From: Candidatus Nanoarchaeia archaeon
Lineage (GTDB): Archaea > Nanobdellota > Nanobdellia > Woesearchaeales > CG1-02-33-12
Assembly (NCBI GenBank): GCA_028711925.1
Contig: JAQTRH010000042.1
Location: 1 to 8,512, forward strand
DNA length: 8,512 bases
Direction of reading: 5' to 3'
Shown: in pieces, positions 1 through 5,895 of the stretch
Position numbering within the stretch: the stretch's first letter is position 1
How the letters are laid out: each line of letters begins with the position of its first letter
The notes under the pieces: generated by a model
Seen by the model: the letters and a program-made list of their open reading frames with translations, nothing else
The model's database searches: none
What the model was told of the DNA's origin: nothing
Made by a program: the position numbers and the translations under genes

Positions 1-1
1 G

Positions 2-193
2 GAGATGAACAAGGCTTTTCTCTCCCTCAGGTCAAAAAGAATAGAAATAAGCGAAAAAGACTTTTCAAAGGCAATGCGCTGGAAGCTTGATGAGACAGTT
101 GAAGCCTTAAAGGCAATATTCAACAATCCTGAAAAGTACAAAACTATCTTTTACGTTCTTTTAAGTACTGACAACAGGTTTTTTTTAAGATAA
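2..193 (+). CDS. C-terminal fragment of an unidentified protein (possible AAA+ lid)
   Basis: The reading frame is open from the left edge, so this is the 3' end of a longer gene; the ATG at 5 is probably an internal methionine. About 63 residues are visible. Residues around NKAFLSLRSKRIEISEKDF recall the last helices of Cdc48/PAN-type AAA+ lids (an 'A..ALR....VT..DF.KA' pattern). The roughly 38 residues that follow are longer than such tails usually are, and no HbYX proteasome-docking motif is present, so the AAA+ reading is only a weak suggestion. The TAA at 191-193 overlaps the 3' end of the opposing acyltransferase gene by 9 bases. A run of eight T at 179-186 could serve as an archaeal-type terminator inside that overlap. 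Confidence 0.5.
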   Translation, partial: EMNKAFLSLRSKRIEISEKDFSKAMRWKLDETVEALKAIFNNPEKYKTIFYVLLSTDNRFFLR

Positions 194-1099
194 TTCTTTT
201 ATTTCCTGAAAAGAATTATCATCTATTATTCTATAGAAATTTAATCCGCCCAGAAATCCTGCCTTGAAGTCATCAGGATTTTCAATTTCGTTCCTGCTCA
301 TCATGTTTGCGATAAGTAAATCTTTCTCTTTGATGCTGAAAAAAAGCAGTTCGTTTTTGAATTTTCTGAATGAATTTATTTTCATATAATAAAACCCTTT
401 TCTTGGATAAGGTATTGTTTTAAATCCAAGGGATTTTTTAAAAAGATAAAGTCCTGTAGAAAGATGATTTCCATATATATTTATATCCATTCCCCTTAAA
501 ATAAGTTTAATTCCTTTTTTTATAGCATGGTTGATTAGATAATAGTTTAAAAGCTCATTTATCCCCAATATTGTAAAAGCTTTCTTTGTTGATGAAAAGC
601 CGATAGACCATCTTTCCTTAAAATAATCATTTTCGGGCATTTTCTTAAATACTATTCCGCCGATTATCTTGCCTTCCTTTAATGCAAAGATCCCCCCTTT
701 TCTTTCATTATTGGTGTCAAACCATGATTCATCAACATGAAACTCTTTTTTTTCTTTTAAGTTGATATTTTCCCTGTAAACATCAATCCACTCAAAGAAA
801 TGCTGTTTTTCTAAGGGAAACTCAAAGCAGAAATCAATATTATCATCTTTTGCTTTTTTCAAGGATTTTTTTATTTTTTTTCTTTTGTTTTTTGAAAGTG
901 AATTAAGGTAATCACCTTCTGTTTTAGGAACATCAAACTTATAGGTTACTTTGTAAGGAATGTAAAAGAAATTTTCTGCATCATTTGGCTTTTCCTTGAT
1001 GTATATTATATCTGTATCTTTAAGGTTTTCCTTGTTAAGCTCGCTGTCTTTATCGCAGAACAGCAGGTTAAGCCCAACAGATGTTTCTTTGTGAATCAT
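185..1099 (-). CDS. GNAT/FemAB-like acyltransferase
   Basis: This resembles the FemAB/CelD-like double-GNAT group (GNAT_acetyltransf_6 type), which transfers acyl or aminoacyl groups; the substrate is unknown. Numbering from the ATG at 1099 (304 residues), a lysine-rich stretch at about 65-84 (LSKNKRKKIKKSLKKAK) matches the 'S...R..I..A.K' helix of the family. GGIVFKK at about 147-153 is a core GNAT strand. The segment at about 180-204 is the helix and strand before the acceptor end, and GLYLFKKSLGF at about 216-226 corresponds to the usual 'G...FK..FG' signature followed by a PYP turn. The frame can be extended to a GTG at 1123, but that codon abuts the TATA box at 1124-1131, while the ATG at 1099 is 32 bases from it and fits a leaderless mRNA. 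No signal peptide or membrane segment is visible. It is transcribed divergently from the protease gene. Confidence 0.75.
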   Translation of the reverse strand: MIHKETSVGLNLLFCDKDSELNKENLKDTDIIYIKEKPNDAENFFYIPYKVTYKFDVPKTEGDYLNSLSKNKRKKIKKSLKKAKDDNIDFCFEFPLEKQHFFEWIDVYRENINLKEKKEFHVDESWFDTNNERKGGIFALKEGKIIGGIVFKKMPENDYFKERWSIGFSSTKKAFTILGINELLNYYLINHAIKKGIKLILRGMDINIYGNHLSTGLYLFKKSLGFKTIPYPRKGFYYMKINSFRKFKNELLFFSIKEKDLLIANMMSRNEIENPDDFKAGFLGGLNFYRIIDDNSFQEIKELS

Positions 1100-1123
1100 G
1101 GGAAAAATTGCAGATACTGCCAC

Positions 1124-1131
1124 TATATAAA
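1124..1131 (-). promoter_or_regulatory. TATA box of the acyltransferase gene
   Basis: Reading the minus strand gives TTTATATA. The ATG at 1099 is 32 bases downstream, the expected position of the transcription start, so the mRNA is probably leaderless. The alternative GTG start at 1123 would lie upstream of that transcription start. Confidence 0.6.
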
Positions 1132-1148
1132 GCTTGTTAATGGATAAA

Positions 1149-1158
1149 TTTAAAAATA
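1149..1158 (+). promoter_or_regulatory. TATA box of the protease gene
   Basis: TTTAAAAATA, preceded by an A-rich GGATAAA that could act as a BRE, starts 29 bases before the ATG at 1178. There is no Shine-Dalgarno sequence in between (only a pyrimidine-rich stretch), so a leaderless transcript is likely. It forms a back-to-back promoter pair with the TATA box at 1124-1131. Confidence 0.6.
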
Positions 1159-1177
1159 AGCTGTCTTTACTTTTTTT

Positions 1178-1549
1178 ATGGACGAATTAGAAGACAAGAT
1201 TATTCTTGGACTTGATGAGTACATAACAATAATAGACAAGAGCGGAAATGAAAAGAGGTTTCTTGCAAGAATAGACTCAGGAGCTGAATCAAGTTCAATT
1301 GATGAATCAATATATGAAGAGCTTTTTTTGGGGCCTGTTTTAGGAACAAAGCTGATAAAGTCTGCATCAGGAAAAAAAAGGAGAAAGGTTCTAAGAATAA
1401 AAATAAAGCTTAAAGATAAAGAGTTCAGGGAAAAATTCACAATAGCAGACAGAAGCGAGTTAACTTATAAGGTTCTTATCGGCCATGATATTCTAACCAA
1501 GGGTTTTATGATAGACCCTTCAATAGAAAGAATAAGAGAAAGAGTATAA
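1178..1549 (+). CDS. Retropepsin-like aspartic protease, RimK-associated (COG4067) type
   Basis: A 123-residue protein of the family often annotated as 'ATP-dependent zinc protease' and linked to RimK. The fold is a retropepsin-like single-domain aspartic protease that would act as a homodimer. The catalytic loop is ARIDSGAESSSID at 30-42, with Asp33-Ser-Gly-Ala as the D(T/S)GA active site. The C-terminal signature VLIGHDIL followed by GFMIDPS matches the family's 'LIGR..L...F.VDPS' end, and the length is normal. In other genomes the gene commonly sits beside a RimK-type ATP-grasp ligase; none is visible here, the neighbour being a divergent acyltransferase. Substrate unknown; cytoplasmic, since no signal peptide is seen. 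The ATG start is supported by the promoter spacing. Confidence 0.85.
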   Translation: MDELEDKIILGLDEYITIIDKSGNEKRFLARIDSGAESSSIDESIYEELFLGPVLGTKLIKSASGKKRRKVLRIKIKLKDKEFREKFTIADRSELTYKVLIGHDILTKGFMIDPSIERIRERV

Positions 1550-1582
1550 AAAAATAATTATATTTTGTTGAATAATTTTTTT
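1548..1582. terminator. Bidirectional T-rich terminator between convergent genes
   Basis: The protease and HEPN-like genes end tail to tail 8 bases apart. A run of seven A at 1548-1554 reads as T7 just after the minus-strand stop. A T7 run at 1576-1582 lies about 27 bases past the plus-strand stop. Archaeal RNA polymerase terminates at such T-runs without a hairpin. The placement is suggestive but unproven. Confidence 0.4.
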
Positions 1583-2331
1583 AGTATATCCAATGTGTAA
1601 AGTGTTATTGCATATGCCTGCTGTCTTGTTGGAAAAAATACATCTTTCTTTTTGTGTACAGATGATATCCTTACCTTATTTATTAGATGAATCTGGTCTT
1701 TTAAGGCAGGGTCAAAATCTATCTTGTCATTAAGCTTTCCTATAAGGTTACCCAGTCCGATTCCTGGACTTGTTTCAAGAATATCATTTCCTGTAACTTC
1801 ATAATACTTGCGATGCAATGCTGTTTCAAGTATCCTTCCGCAGAGTATTGTTGCAGAGCGATAGCATCCTGCATCAAAGCATCTTTTCAGCTCGCGCACA
1901 TCTGCCTTTACTTCTGATTCTATGCTTGATGGCAGTGAAGGAACATTAAATTCAATATTTTCCTGATTTTGCATTCCTGATTTTAAAACAAGGATTTTTT
2001 CTTCTACCCTTTCAATACATGACAATGAATCCTCAAAATTCAACATATTGTATTTTTGTTCTGCTTCTGTTGAAAGTTCTAGAATCTCTATTATTGTTTT
2101 TTCATTTGATTTATTCAAATTATGTATTCTGCACAAAGACCATGCAGAATTATTAAACTGTTTTACCGAGTTTAGAAGAGAGTTTTTAAGGTAGTTTGTT
2201 TTGTTCTGACTGAAGTCAAATATTTTTCCTTGAGTTTTCTTTTTAGAGGCAATATTCTTGGATATTGCGCTTTCAAGGTTAGCTTTAAGTTCTTTGATGC
2301 TTTTTTTGAAATCAAGAAGAGGGTCCTGCAT
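1558..2331 (-). CDS. Protein with helical N-terminus and HEPN/DUF4145-like C-terminal domain
   Basis: Function not firmly recognised. The 257 residues split in two. Residues about 5-125 are predicted helical and charged, likely coiled coil. Residues about 137-257 resemble the DUF4145/HEPN helical bundle: a helix with 'CYRSATILCGRILETALHR' (156-174), a loop, then a helix ending in KVRISSVHKKKD, and a final helix at about 236-255. R221-x4-H226 has the spacing of the HEPN ribonuclease R-x4-6-H motif, although the residue after Arg is Ile rather than the polar residue (Asn/Asp/His) usual in active members. If active, it would be a metal-independent RNase. It is divergent from the archease-rtcB operon. 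The ATG at 2331 lies 32 bases from a TATA-like box, so it is probably leaderless. It could equally be a non-catalytic structural HEPN protein. Confidence 0.6.
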   Translation of the reverse strand: MQDPLLDFKKSIKELKANLESAISKNIASKKKTQGKIFDFSQNKTNYLKNSLLNSVKQFNNSAWSLCRIHNLNKSNEKTIIEILELSTEAEQKYNMLNFEDSLSCIERVEEKILVLKSGMQNQENIEFNVPSLPSSIESEVKADVRELKRCFDAGCYRSATILCGRILETALHRKYYEVTGNDILETSPGIGLGNLIGKLNDKIDFDPALKDQIHLINKVRISSVHKKKDVFFPTRQQAYAITLYTLDILKKLFNKI

Positions 2332-2355
2332 AATAAAACAAGAATAACCTCAACT

Positions 2356-2363
2356 TAATAAAA
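2356..2363 (-). promoter_or_regulatory. TATA-like box of the HEPN-like gene
   Basis: The minus strand reads TTTTATTA, weaker than the other boxes in the window. It starts 32 bases before the ATG at 2331, the same geometry as the neighbouring leaderless promoters. Confidence 0.45.
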
Positions 2364-2380
2364 TTTTTGAAAAGCTTTCA

Positions 2381-2395
2381 GAAACGTTTAAATAA
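2381..2395 (+). promoter_or_regulatory. BRE and TATA box of the archease-rtcB operon
   Basis: GAAACG followed by TTTAAATAA is close to the archaeal BRE-TATA consensus and the best promoter in the window. Transcription should begin near 2416-2418, leaving a leader of about 17 bases before the ATG at 2434. This is the only recognisable promoter here whose nearest gene is clearly not leaderless. Confidence 0.7.
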
Positions 2396-2421
2396 TAAGA
2401 TTCTTTACTGAAAACAATAAA

Positions 2422-2428
2422 AGGAGGT
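2422..2428 (+). promoter_or_regulatory. Strong Shine-Dalgarno sequence
   Basis: AGGAGGT ends 5 bases before the ATG at 2434 and matches the 16S rRNA 3' tail complement. It fixes that start and marks the operon as Shine-Dalgarno led, in contrast to the leaderless genes around it. Confidence 0.8.
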
Positions 2429-2433
2429 TTTAA

Positions 2434-2664
2434 ATGAAAATCACTGTTGATACAAAAGAGGATTCTGTTGAAGAGCTTAAAAAGCTTATCAGGATGCTTT
2501 CAAGCATTGTTGGAGAGAATTATGAAATAAAGCAGAAGAGCGAGGAGATTCCCGAGGTTACTGAAGGAACTTTCAACATGTTCAACGATTCAAAAACAGA
2601 AGAAAGCAAAGAACAAGAAAAAGAGCAGGAAGAGTTTGATATAAATAATATAGAGACATATTAA
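2434..2664 (+). CDS. Small conserved archaeal-type protein with acidic tail
   Basis: A 76-residue protein of unknown function. The first 27 residues (MKITVDTKEDSVEELKKL, then a hydrophobic helix to about residue 27) form a beta strand plus amphipathic helix of a kind I associate with small conserved archaeal proteins. This is followed by a GTFNMF patch near 45-50 and a low-complexity Glu/Lys/Gln-rich tail from about 53 to 70. The tail is probably disordered. No cysteine, membrane segment or catalytic motif is evident. It is the first gene of the operon, with a strong Shine-Dalgarno sequence, and is separated from archease by a single base, so the three proteins are expected to be co-produced. 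A role alongside archease and RtcB is inferred from this position only. Confidence 0.75.
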   Translation: MKITVDTKEDSVEELKKLIRMLSSIVGENYEIKQKSEEIPEVTEGTFNMFNDSKTEESKEQEKEQEEFDINNIETY

Positions 2665-2665
2665 A

Positions 2666-3079
2666 ATGGAAAAATACAAGTTTATTGAGGATTTGACATC
2701 CGATGTGCTTTTTGAGGCATATGGAAAAGATTTAAAACAACTTTTTGAAAACTCTGCAGCTGCATTATCAAGTGTTGTATGTGATATTGAAAAAGTTGAA
2801 AAACAAAAATCATTCAGTGTTGAGCTTCATAGTGAGTCTGTTGAAGACCTTATGATAAACTGGCTTCAGGAAATAATTGCTCTTGTTGATATAGAAGAGA
2901 TTTTTTTGTCGGGTTTTGAAATAAGTGAGATTGATGAAAAACATTTAAAGGCAAACCTTTACGGAGAACCAATAAGCCCTGAAAAAGCAGGGGTTGTCGT
3001 AAAGGGAGTTACTTATTATAAGCTAAAAGTTGAAAAGACGAAAGATAGTTTGAAAGCAACTGTAAGTTTGGATATATGA
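2666..3079 (+). CDS. Archease (RtcB cofactor protein)
   Basis: A 137-residue archease, normal in length. Archease speeds guanylylation of RtcB and allows multiple turnover in tRNA splicing and RNA repair. Visible family features are the N-terminal YKFIEDLTSDVLFEAYG (4-20; the usual form is 'FLEHTADIG..AYG'), the helix DLKQLFENSAAAL (22-34), the INWLQEIIALVD segment (64-75), the 'A.LYGEPISPEK' stretch, VTYYKLKVEK (115-124), and the terminal 'VSLDI'. Asp13 and Asp136 occupy the places of the conserved metal-binding aspartates. The histidine usual before TAD is missing (EDLTSD) and that of 'TYH' is Tyr118. It follows the 76-residue gene by one base with no Shine-Dalgarno of its own, so translation is probably coupled. 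rtcB begins 6 bases downstream, fitting the known partnership. Confidence 0.9.
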   Translation: MEKYKFIEDLTSDVLFEAYGKDLKQLFENSAAALSSVVCDIEKVEKQKSFSVELHSESVEDLMINWLQEIIALVDIEEIFLSGFEISEIDEKHLKANLYGEPISPEKAGVVVKGVTYYKLKVEKTKDSLKATVSLDI

Positions 3080-3085
3080 GGAAAA

Positions 3086-4480
3086 ATGAAAGAAAAAATT
3101 CAAAAAATAAATGATTATGAATGGCTTTTGCCTAAAGGTGCAAGAGAAAAAATGAATGTAGATGCAAAAATATTTGCAAATAAAAATATTCTTGATGATA
3201 TTGAGGATGATGCTGTCCAGCAGCTGACTAATGTTGCTTGCTTACCAGGAGTTGTTGAACCAGTTATAGGTCTGCCAGATATGCACTTTGGATATGGATT
3301 GCCTATGGGTGCTGTAAGCGCATTTGATTCTGAAAATGGCATTATCTCTGCAGGGCTTTGTGGTTTTGACATAAATTGCGGAATTAATTCAATAAGGACA
3401 AACTTAAATTATGATGAAGTAAAGGAAAAATTAAATGAGCTTATCCCTGCTTTATTTAATGCTGTTCCATGCGGTGTTGGCTCAAAGGGAAAATTAAGAT
3501 TAAATTATGATGAGCTTAATGAGGTTATGACTCATGGACTAAACTGGGCTGTTGAAAATGGTTATGGAACAAAAAAAGATATTGAAAATACAGAAGAAAA
3601 GGGATGCATGCCTGATGCAGACACTTCAAAAGTTTCTGAACTGGCAAAAAAACGTGGATTGCCTCAATTAGGAACACTTGGAGCAGGAAATCATTTTCTT
3701 GAGATACAGAAAGTGAGTGATATTTATGATAAGGAATTTGCAAAAAAACACGGAATAGTTGATAAAGACCAGGTTATGATAATGCTTCATTGCGGAAGCC
3801 GTGGTTTAGGCCACCAGATTGCATCTGATTATCTAAAAATACATGAAAAAGCAGTAAGAAAATATAATATATGGATTCCAGACAGGCAGCTTGCATGCGC
3901 TCCTGTTAATTCTCCAGAAGGCCAGGATTATTATTCTGCAATGAAATGCGCTGTGAACTATTCTTTTACGAATAGGCTTGTTATGACTCAGTGGATAAGG
4001 GAAACATTTGAAAAGATTTTCAAAAAATCATGGGAAGATATGGATATGCACACTGTTTATGCAATCTGCCACAACATTGTAAAGCTCGAGGAAATAAAGG
4101 GAAAAAAGTATTATGTCCATAGAAAAGGAGCAACAAGGGCCTTTCCTAATTTGCCTGTTATTGTTGCAGGAACAATGGGAACTGCATCATACATATGCAA
4201 GGGAACAGAAACTGCATTAGATAAAACATTTGGAAGTTCATGCCATGGCTCTGGAAGAGCAATGAGCAGGAATGCTGCACTGAAAAAATTCAGGGGGGAG
4301 CAAGTAAATGAGGAACTAAAAGTTAAGGGTATAGTAGGCAAAGCCAGTAACTGGAAGTCTTTTGCAGAAGAGGCCCCTGAATGCTATAAGGATGTTGAGC
4401 AGGTTGTTGATTCTGTTGATAAAGCAGGAATCTCTCCTAAGGTTGTAAGAATTCAGCCAATGGGAGTTCTCAAAGGTTAA
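3086..4480 (+). CDS. rtcB: RNA-splicing ligase RtcB
   Basis: A 464-residue, intein-free RtcB, which joins a 2',3'-cyclic phosphate (or 3'-phosphate) end to a 5'-OH end using GTP and Mn2+; in archaea it seals tRNA exons after intron removal. The active-site residues are all present: Asp95 and Cys98 in GFDINCG, His203 in LGAGNHFLEIQ, His235 in LHCGSRGLGHQ, His329 in ICHNIVKLEE, and the nucleotidylated histidine at 387 in CHGSGRAMSR. The last motif is usually HGAGR, so Ser389 is a mild variant. PDMHFGYGLPMG (64-75), VHRKGATRAFP (344-354) and the C-terminal VRIQPMGVLKG also match. It follows archease by 6 bases with GAGG just before the ATG. Its TAA shares a TTAA with the stop of the converging phosphoesterase gene. 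Confidence 0.97.
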   Translation: MKEKIQKINDYEWLLPKGAREKMNVDAKIFANKNILDDIEDDAVQQLTNVACLPGVVEPVIGLPDMHFGYGLPMGAVSAFDSENGIISAGLCGFDINCGINSIRTNLNYDEVKEKLNELIPALFNAVPCGVGSKGKLRLNYDELNEVMTHGLNWAVENGYGTKKDIENTEEKGCMPDADTSKVSELAKKRGLPQLGTLGAGNHFLEIQKVSDIYDKEFAKKHGIVDKDQVMIMLHCGSRGLGHQIASDYLKIHEKAVRKYNIWIPDRQLACAPVNSPEGQDYYSAMKCAVNYSFTNRLVMTQWIRETFEKIFKKSWEDMDMHTVYAICHNIVKLEEIKGKKYYVHRKGATRAFPNLPVIVAGTMGTASYICKGTETALDKTFGSSCHGSGRAMSRNAALKKFRGEQVNEELKVKGIVGKASNWKSFAEEAPECYKDVEQVVDSVDKAGISPKVVRIQPMGVLKG

Positions 4481-5100
4481 ATTTCAATTATCTTGCCTTT
4501 TCTTCCAACATTTATTACCTTTGTTTTTCCTATTTTTTCCTCAATGCCCTCTGCCTCATGAACATGAGAACAGAGCAAGATATCGGGCTTGAATGTGTCT
4601 ATTGCCTTTCTTAACCCTTTTGAGCCTGGAAAAAAATTAGTGAATTTTTCCATCTTCGTTCCAGAAGGATGCACATGACTAATCATTATTTTCTTGTCTA
4701 AATATTTAATTTTATCAAAACCTTTCTTAAGAAGGTCAAATATTTCTTTCTCACTTAATTGGAATAATCCAATATTTGCTCCGCCGCAGCCAAACAATCC
4801 AACATCTTTATATTTAACAGAATATCCATGCAGATTCTTCGCTCCATAAAGCTCTGCAAGAAAATCAGCGGTTGCAACAGTCTCATGGTTGCCCGGAATT
4901 AAGATTACTTTTTTCTTTCTTTTTACAAATGGGCCTATAAGGTTAGATGTGCTCTGCTCTCCATAAGTTATATCACCGCATAAAACAACCAGGTCAACTT
5001 TTTCTTTATATGCCTGTTCAGCAAGCTTTTCAGCCAACCCTGTATCGCCGTGAATATCGCCGGAGGCAAGAATCTTAAGCTTTTTTATTTTTTCGCTCAT
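4477..5100 (-). CDS. Calcineurin-like metallophosphoesterase
   Basis: A 207-residue single-domain enzyme with all the metal-site motifs of the calcineurin-like superfamily: GDIHGD (Asp15, His17), CGDITYG (Asp43), GNHE (Asn71, His72), SHVHP (His142) and SHVHE (His179, His181). It would hold two metal ions and hydrolyse phosphomonoesters or phosphodiesters. The compact size resembles the Icc/YfcE-like archaeal phosphoesterases, but the substrate cannot be read from the sequence. No signal peptide is seen, so it is cytoplasmic. It begins within the 3' end of the Sua5 gene (ATGA overlap) and has no Shine-Dalgarno, which points to translational coupling in a two-gene operon. It overlaps the stop of rtcB by 4 bases in convergent orientation. 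Confidence 0.9.
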   Translation of the reverse strand: MSEKIKKLKILASGDIHGDTGLAEKLAEQAYKEKVDLVVLCGDITYGEQSTSNLIGPFVKRKKKVILIPGNHETVATADFLAELYGAKNLHGYSVKYKDVGLFGCGGANIGLFQLSEKEIFDLLKKGFDKIKYLDKKIMISHVHPSGTKMEKFTNFFPGSKGLRKAIDTFKPDILLCSHVHEAEGIEEKIGKTKVINVGRKGKIIEI

Positions 5101-5669
5101 CTTTTTATTATCTTTGTCTTTTCTTTTGTTAAATCAACTATCTTTGAGGGTCTTCCCTTTTTGGGGCCTTCATAAACTATAAAGTCAATCTTTCCTTTTA
5201 TAGCAGGGTCAAGGTCATCTATATTGGTCATAAAATCCTCTCCAGAGATGTTTGCGCTTGTGGTAACAAAGGGAACATTTGCCTGCTGGACAAGGTATGC
5301 AAACCAATGTTTCGGGATTCTCACGCCTAAAGTGTCCCATCCATTATTAACTGATTTGGATACTGCTTTTTTATTTTTTAGCTTAAGAATAAGAGTGTAT
5401 CTTCCAGGAAGCCTATTTATCCATTTTTCAATCTCTTCATCAACAACGCAGTTGTCATATATCCACTGTTTTGAAGGGGCCATGACAGAAAAAGGCATTG
5501 TATCTCTTTTTTTGATTTTTCTTATTTTGTTGACTGCCTTTGTGTTTGTTGCATTGCAGCCAAGGCCATATATAGTATCTGTGGGATGCACTACTATAGA
5601 GCCGCCCTTTATTTTCTGAATTACTTCATTCTTTCTTAAAAGCACTTCTTCTTTTATGTATACTCTCAT
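5097..5669 (-). CDS. sua5: YrdC/Sua5-type threonylcarbamoyl-AMP synthase
   Basis: A YrdC-domain protein of about 190 residues that makes threonylcarbamoyl-AMP from threonine, bicarbonate and ATP for the t6A37 modification of ANN-decoding tRNAs. Numbering from the ATG at 5669, visible signatures are GGSIVVHPTDTIYGLGCNA (22-40), KIRKIKKRDTMPFSVMAPS (48-66), PGRYTLILK (88-96), LGVRIPKH (114-121), PFVTTSANISGE (133-144) and GRPSKIVDLT (172-181), this last the usual 'PSTIVDLT'. The extra C-terminal Sua5 domain found in many archaeal homologues is absent. A YciO-like role is the alternative. An in-frame ATG three codons upstream (5678) is only 19 bases from the TATA box, whereas 5669 is 28 bases away and fits a leaderless start. 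The phosphoesterase gene follows by a 4-base overlap. Confidence 0.88.
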   Translation of the reverse strand: MRVYIKEEVLLRKNEVIQKIKGGSIVVHPTDTIYGLGCNATNTKAVNKIRKIKKRDTMPFSVMAPSKQWIYDNCVVDEEIEKWINRLPGRYTLILKLKNKKAVSKSVNNGWDTLGVRIPKHWFAYLVQQANVPFVTTSANISGEDFMTNIDDLDPAIKGKIDFIVYEGPKKGRPSKIVDLTKEKTKIIKR

Positions 5670-5690
5670 AGTTACCATAAAATCAGCTTT

Positions 5691-5700
5691 GTTTAAATAT
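5691..5700 (-). promoter_or_regulatory. TATA box of the Sua5-phosphoesterase operon
   Basis: The minus strand reads ATATTTAAAC, preceded by the A-rich CAATAAA. The TTTAAA core begins 28 bases before the ATG at 5669. The same TATTTAAAC word recurs in the promoter at 6143-6152. The box lies just beyond the hairpin terminator of the upstream small-ORF unit. Confidence 0.65.
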
Positions 5701-5718
5701 TTTATTGAAATTTAAAAG

Positions 5719-5741
5719 AAAAACCCCTCCTTTTGGAGGGG
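5719..5741 (-). terminator. Hairpin plus T-run terminator of the small-ORF unit
   Basis: On the minus strand a perfect 7-bp stem, CCCCTCC-AAAA-GGAGGGG (5741 to 5724), is followed at once by TTTTT (5723-5719) and then CTTTT. This has the form of a bacterial intrinsic terminator. The plus-strand reading lacks a T-run, so the polarity is clearly leftward. It sits 16 bases past the stop of the 45-codon ORF and about 20 bases before the Sua5 TATA box, exactly where the small-ORF transcript should end. Archaea normally need only a T-run, so the stem may instead protect an RNA 3' end. Confidence 0.7.
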
Positions 5742-5757
5742 CAGAGGTGTATATGGA

Positions 5758-5895
5758 TTAGATATTTTTTATGCTTTGCTTGTGAACGCCCTGCTGCCAG
5801 TAAAAGTACTCTAAAAAGTCTACTCTTGATTTGTATTCATTCCATTCCATAAAATTTTTATTGAATATTCTCTTAAGTATATTGAATTTAACCAC
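5758..5895 (-). CDS. Small basic, aromatic-rich protein, 45 codons
   Basis: Function unknown. Reading from the GTG at 5895 gives 45 residues, beginning VKFNILKRIFNK and containing FMEWNEYKSRVDFLEYFYW at 15-33. The composition is protein-like: two Trp, a Tyr/Phe cluster and net positive charge. Its start overlaps the end of the preceding 37-codon ORF by 8 bases. An AGGAGG motif runs directly into the GTG, which is too close for ordinary Shine-Dalgarno spacing. The GTG may therefore be reached by terminating ribosomes, or the true start may be the ATG at 5850, which leaves 30 residues. It is followed by the hairpin terminator. I am moderately confident that it is translated and cannot assign a role. 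Confidence 0.5.
   Translation of the reverse strand: MVKFNILKRIFNKNFMEWNEYKSRVDFLEYFYWQQGVHKQSIKNI

Noticed and set aside
1150..1440. Minus-strand 96-codon open frame
   Set aside because: It lies entirely over the protease gene and its promoter, which has clear family motifs; the composition is that of an antisense shadow.
3115..4341. Three minus-strand open frames inside rtcB (3115-3372, 3525-3743, 4111-4341)
   Set aside because: All are antisense to motif-bearing RtcB sequence and have no promoter, Shine-Dalgarno or recognisable domain.
3086..4480. Intein in rtcB
   Set aside because: Some archaeal RtcB genes carry inteins, but the length is close to the mature enzyme and the active-site motifs run without insertion.
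5224..5619. Plus-strand 131-codon open frame
   Set aside because: Antisense to the YrdC/Sua5 gene; it looks hydrophobic only because it is the complement of a Lys/Glu/Asn-rich coding strand.
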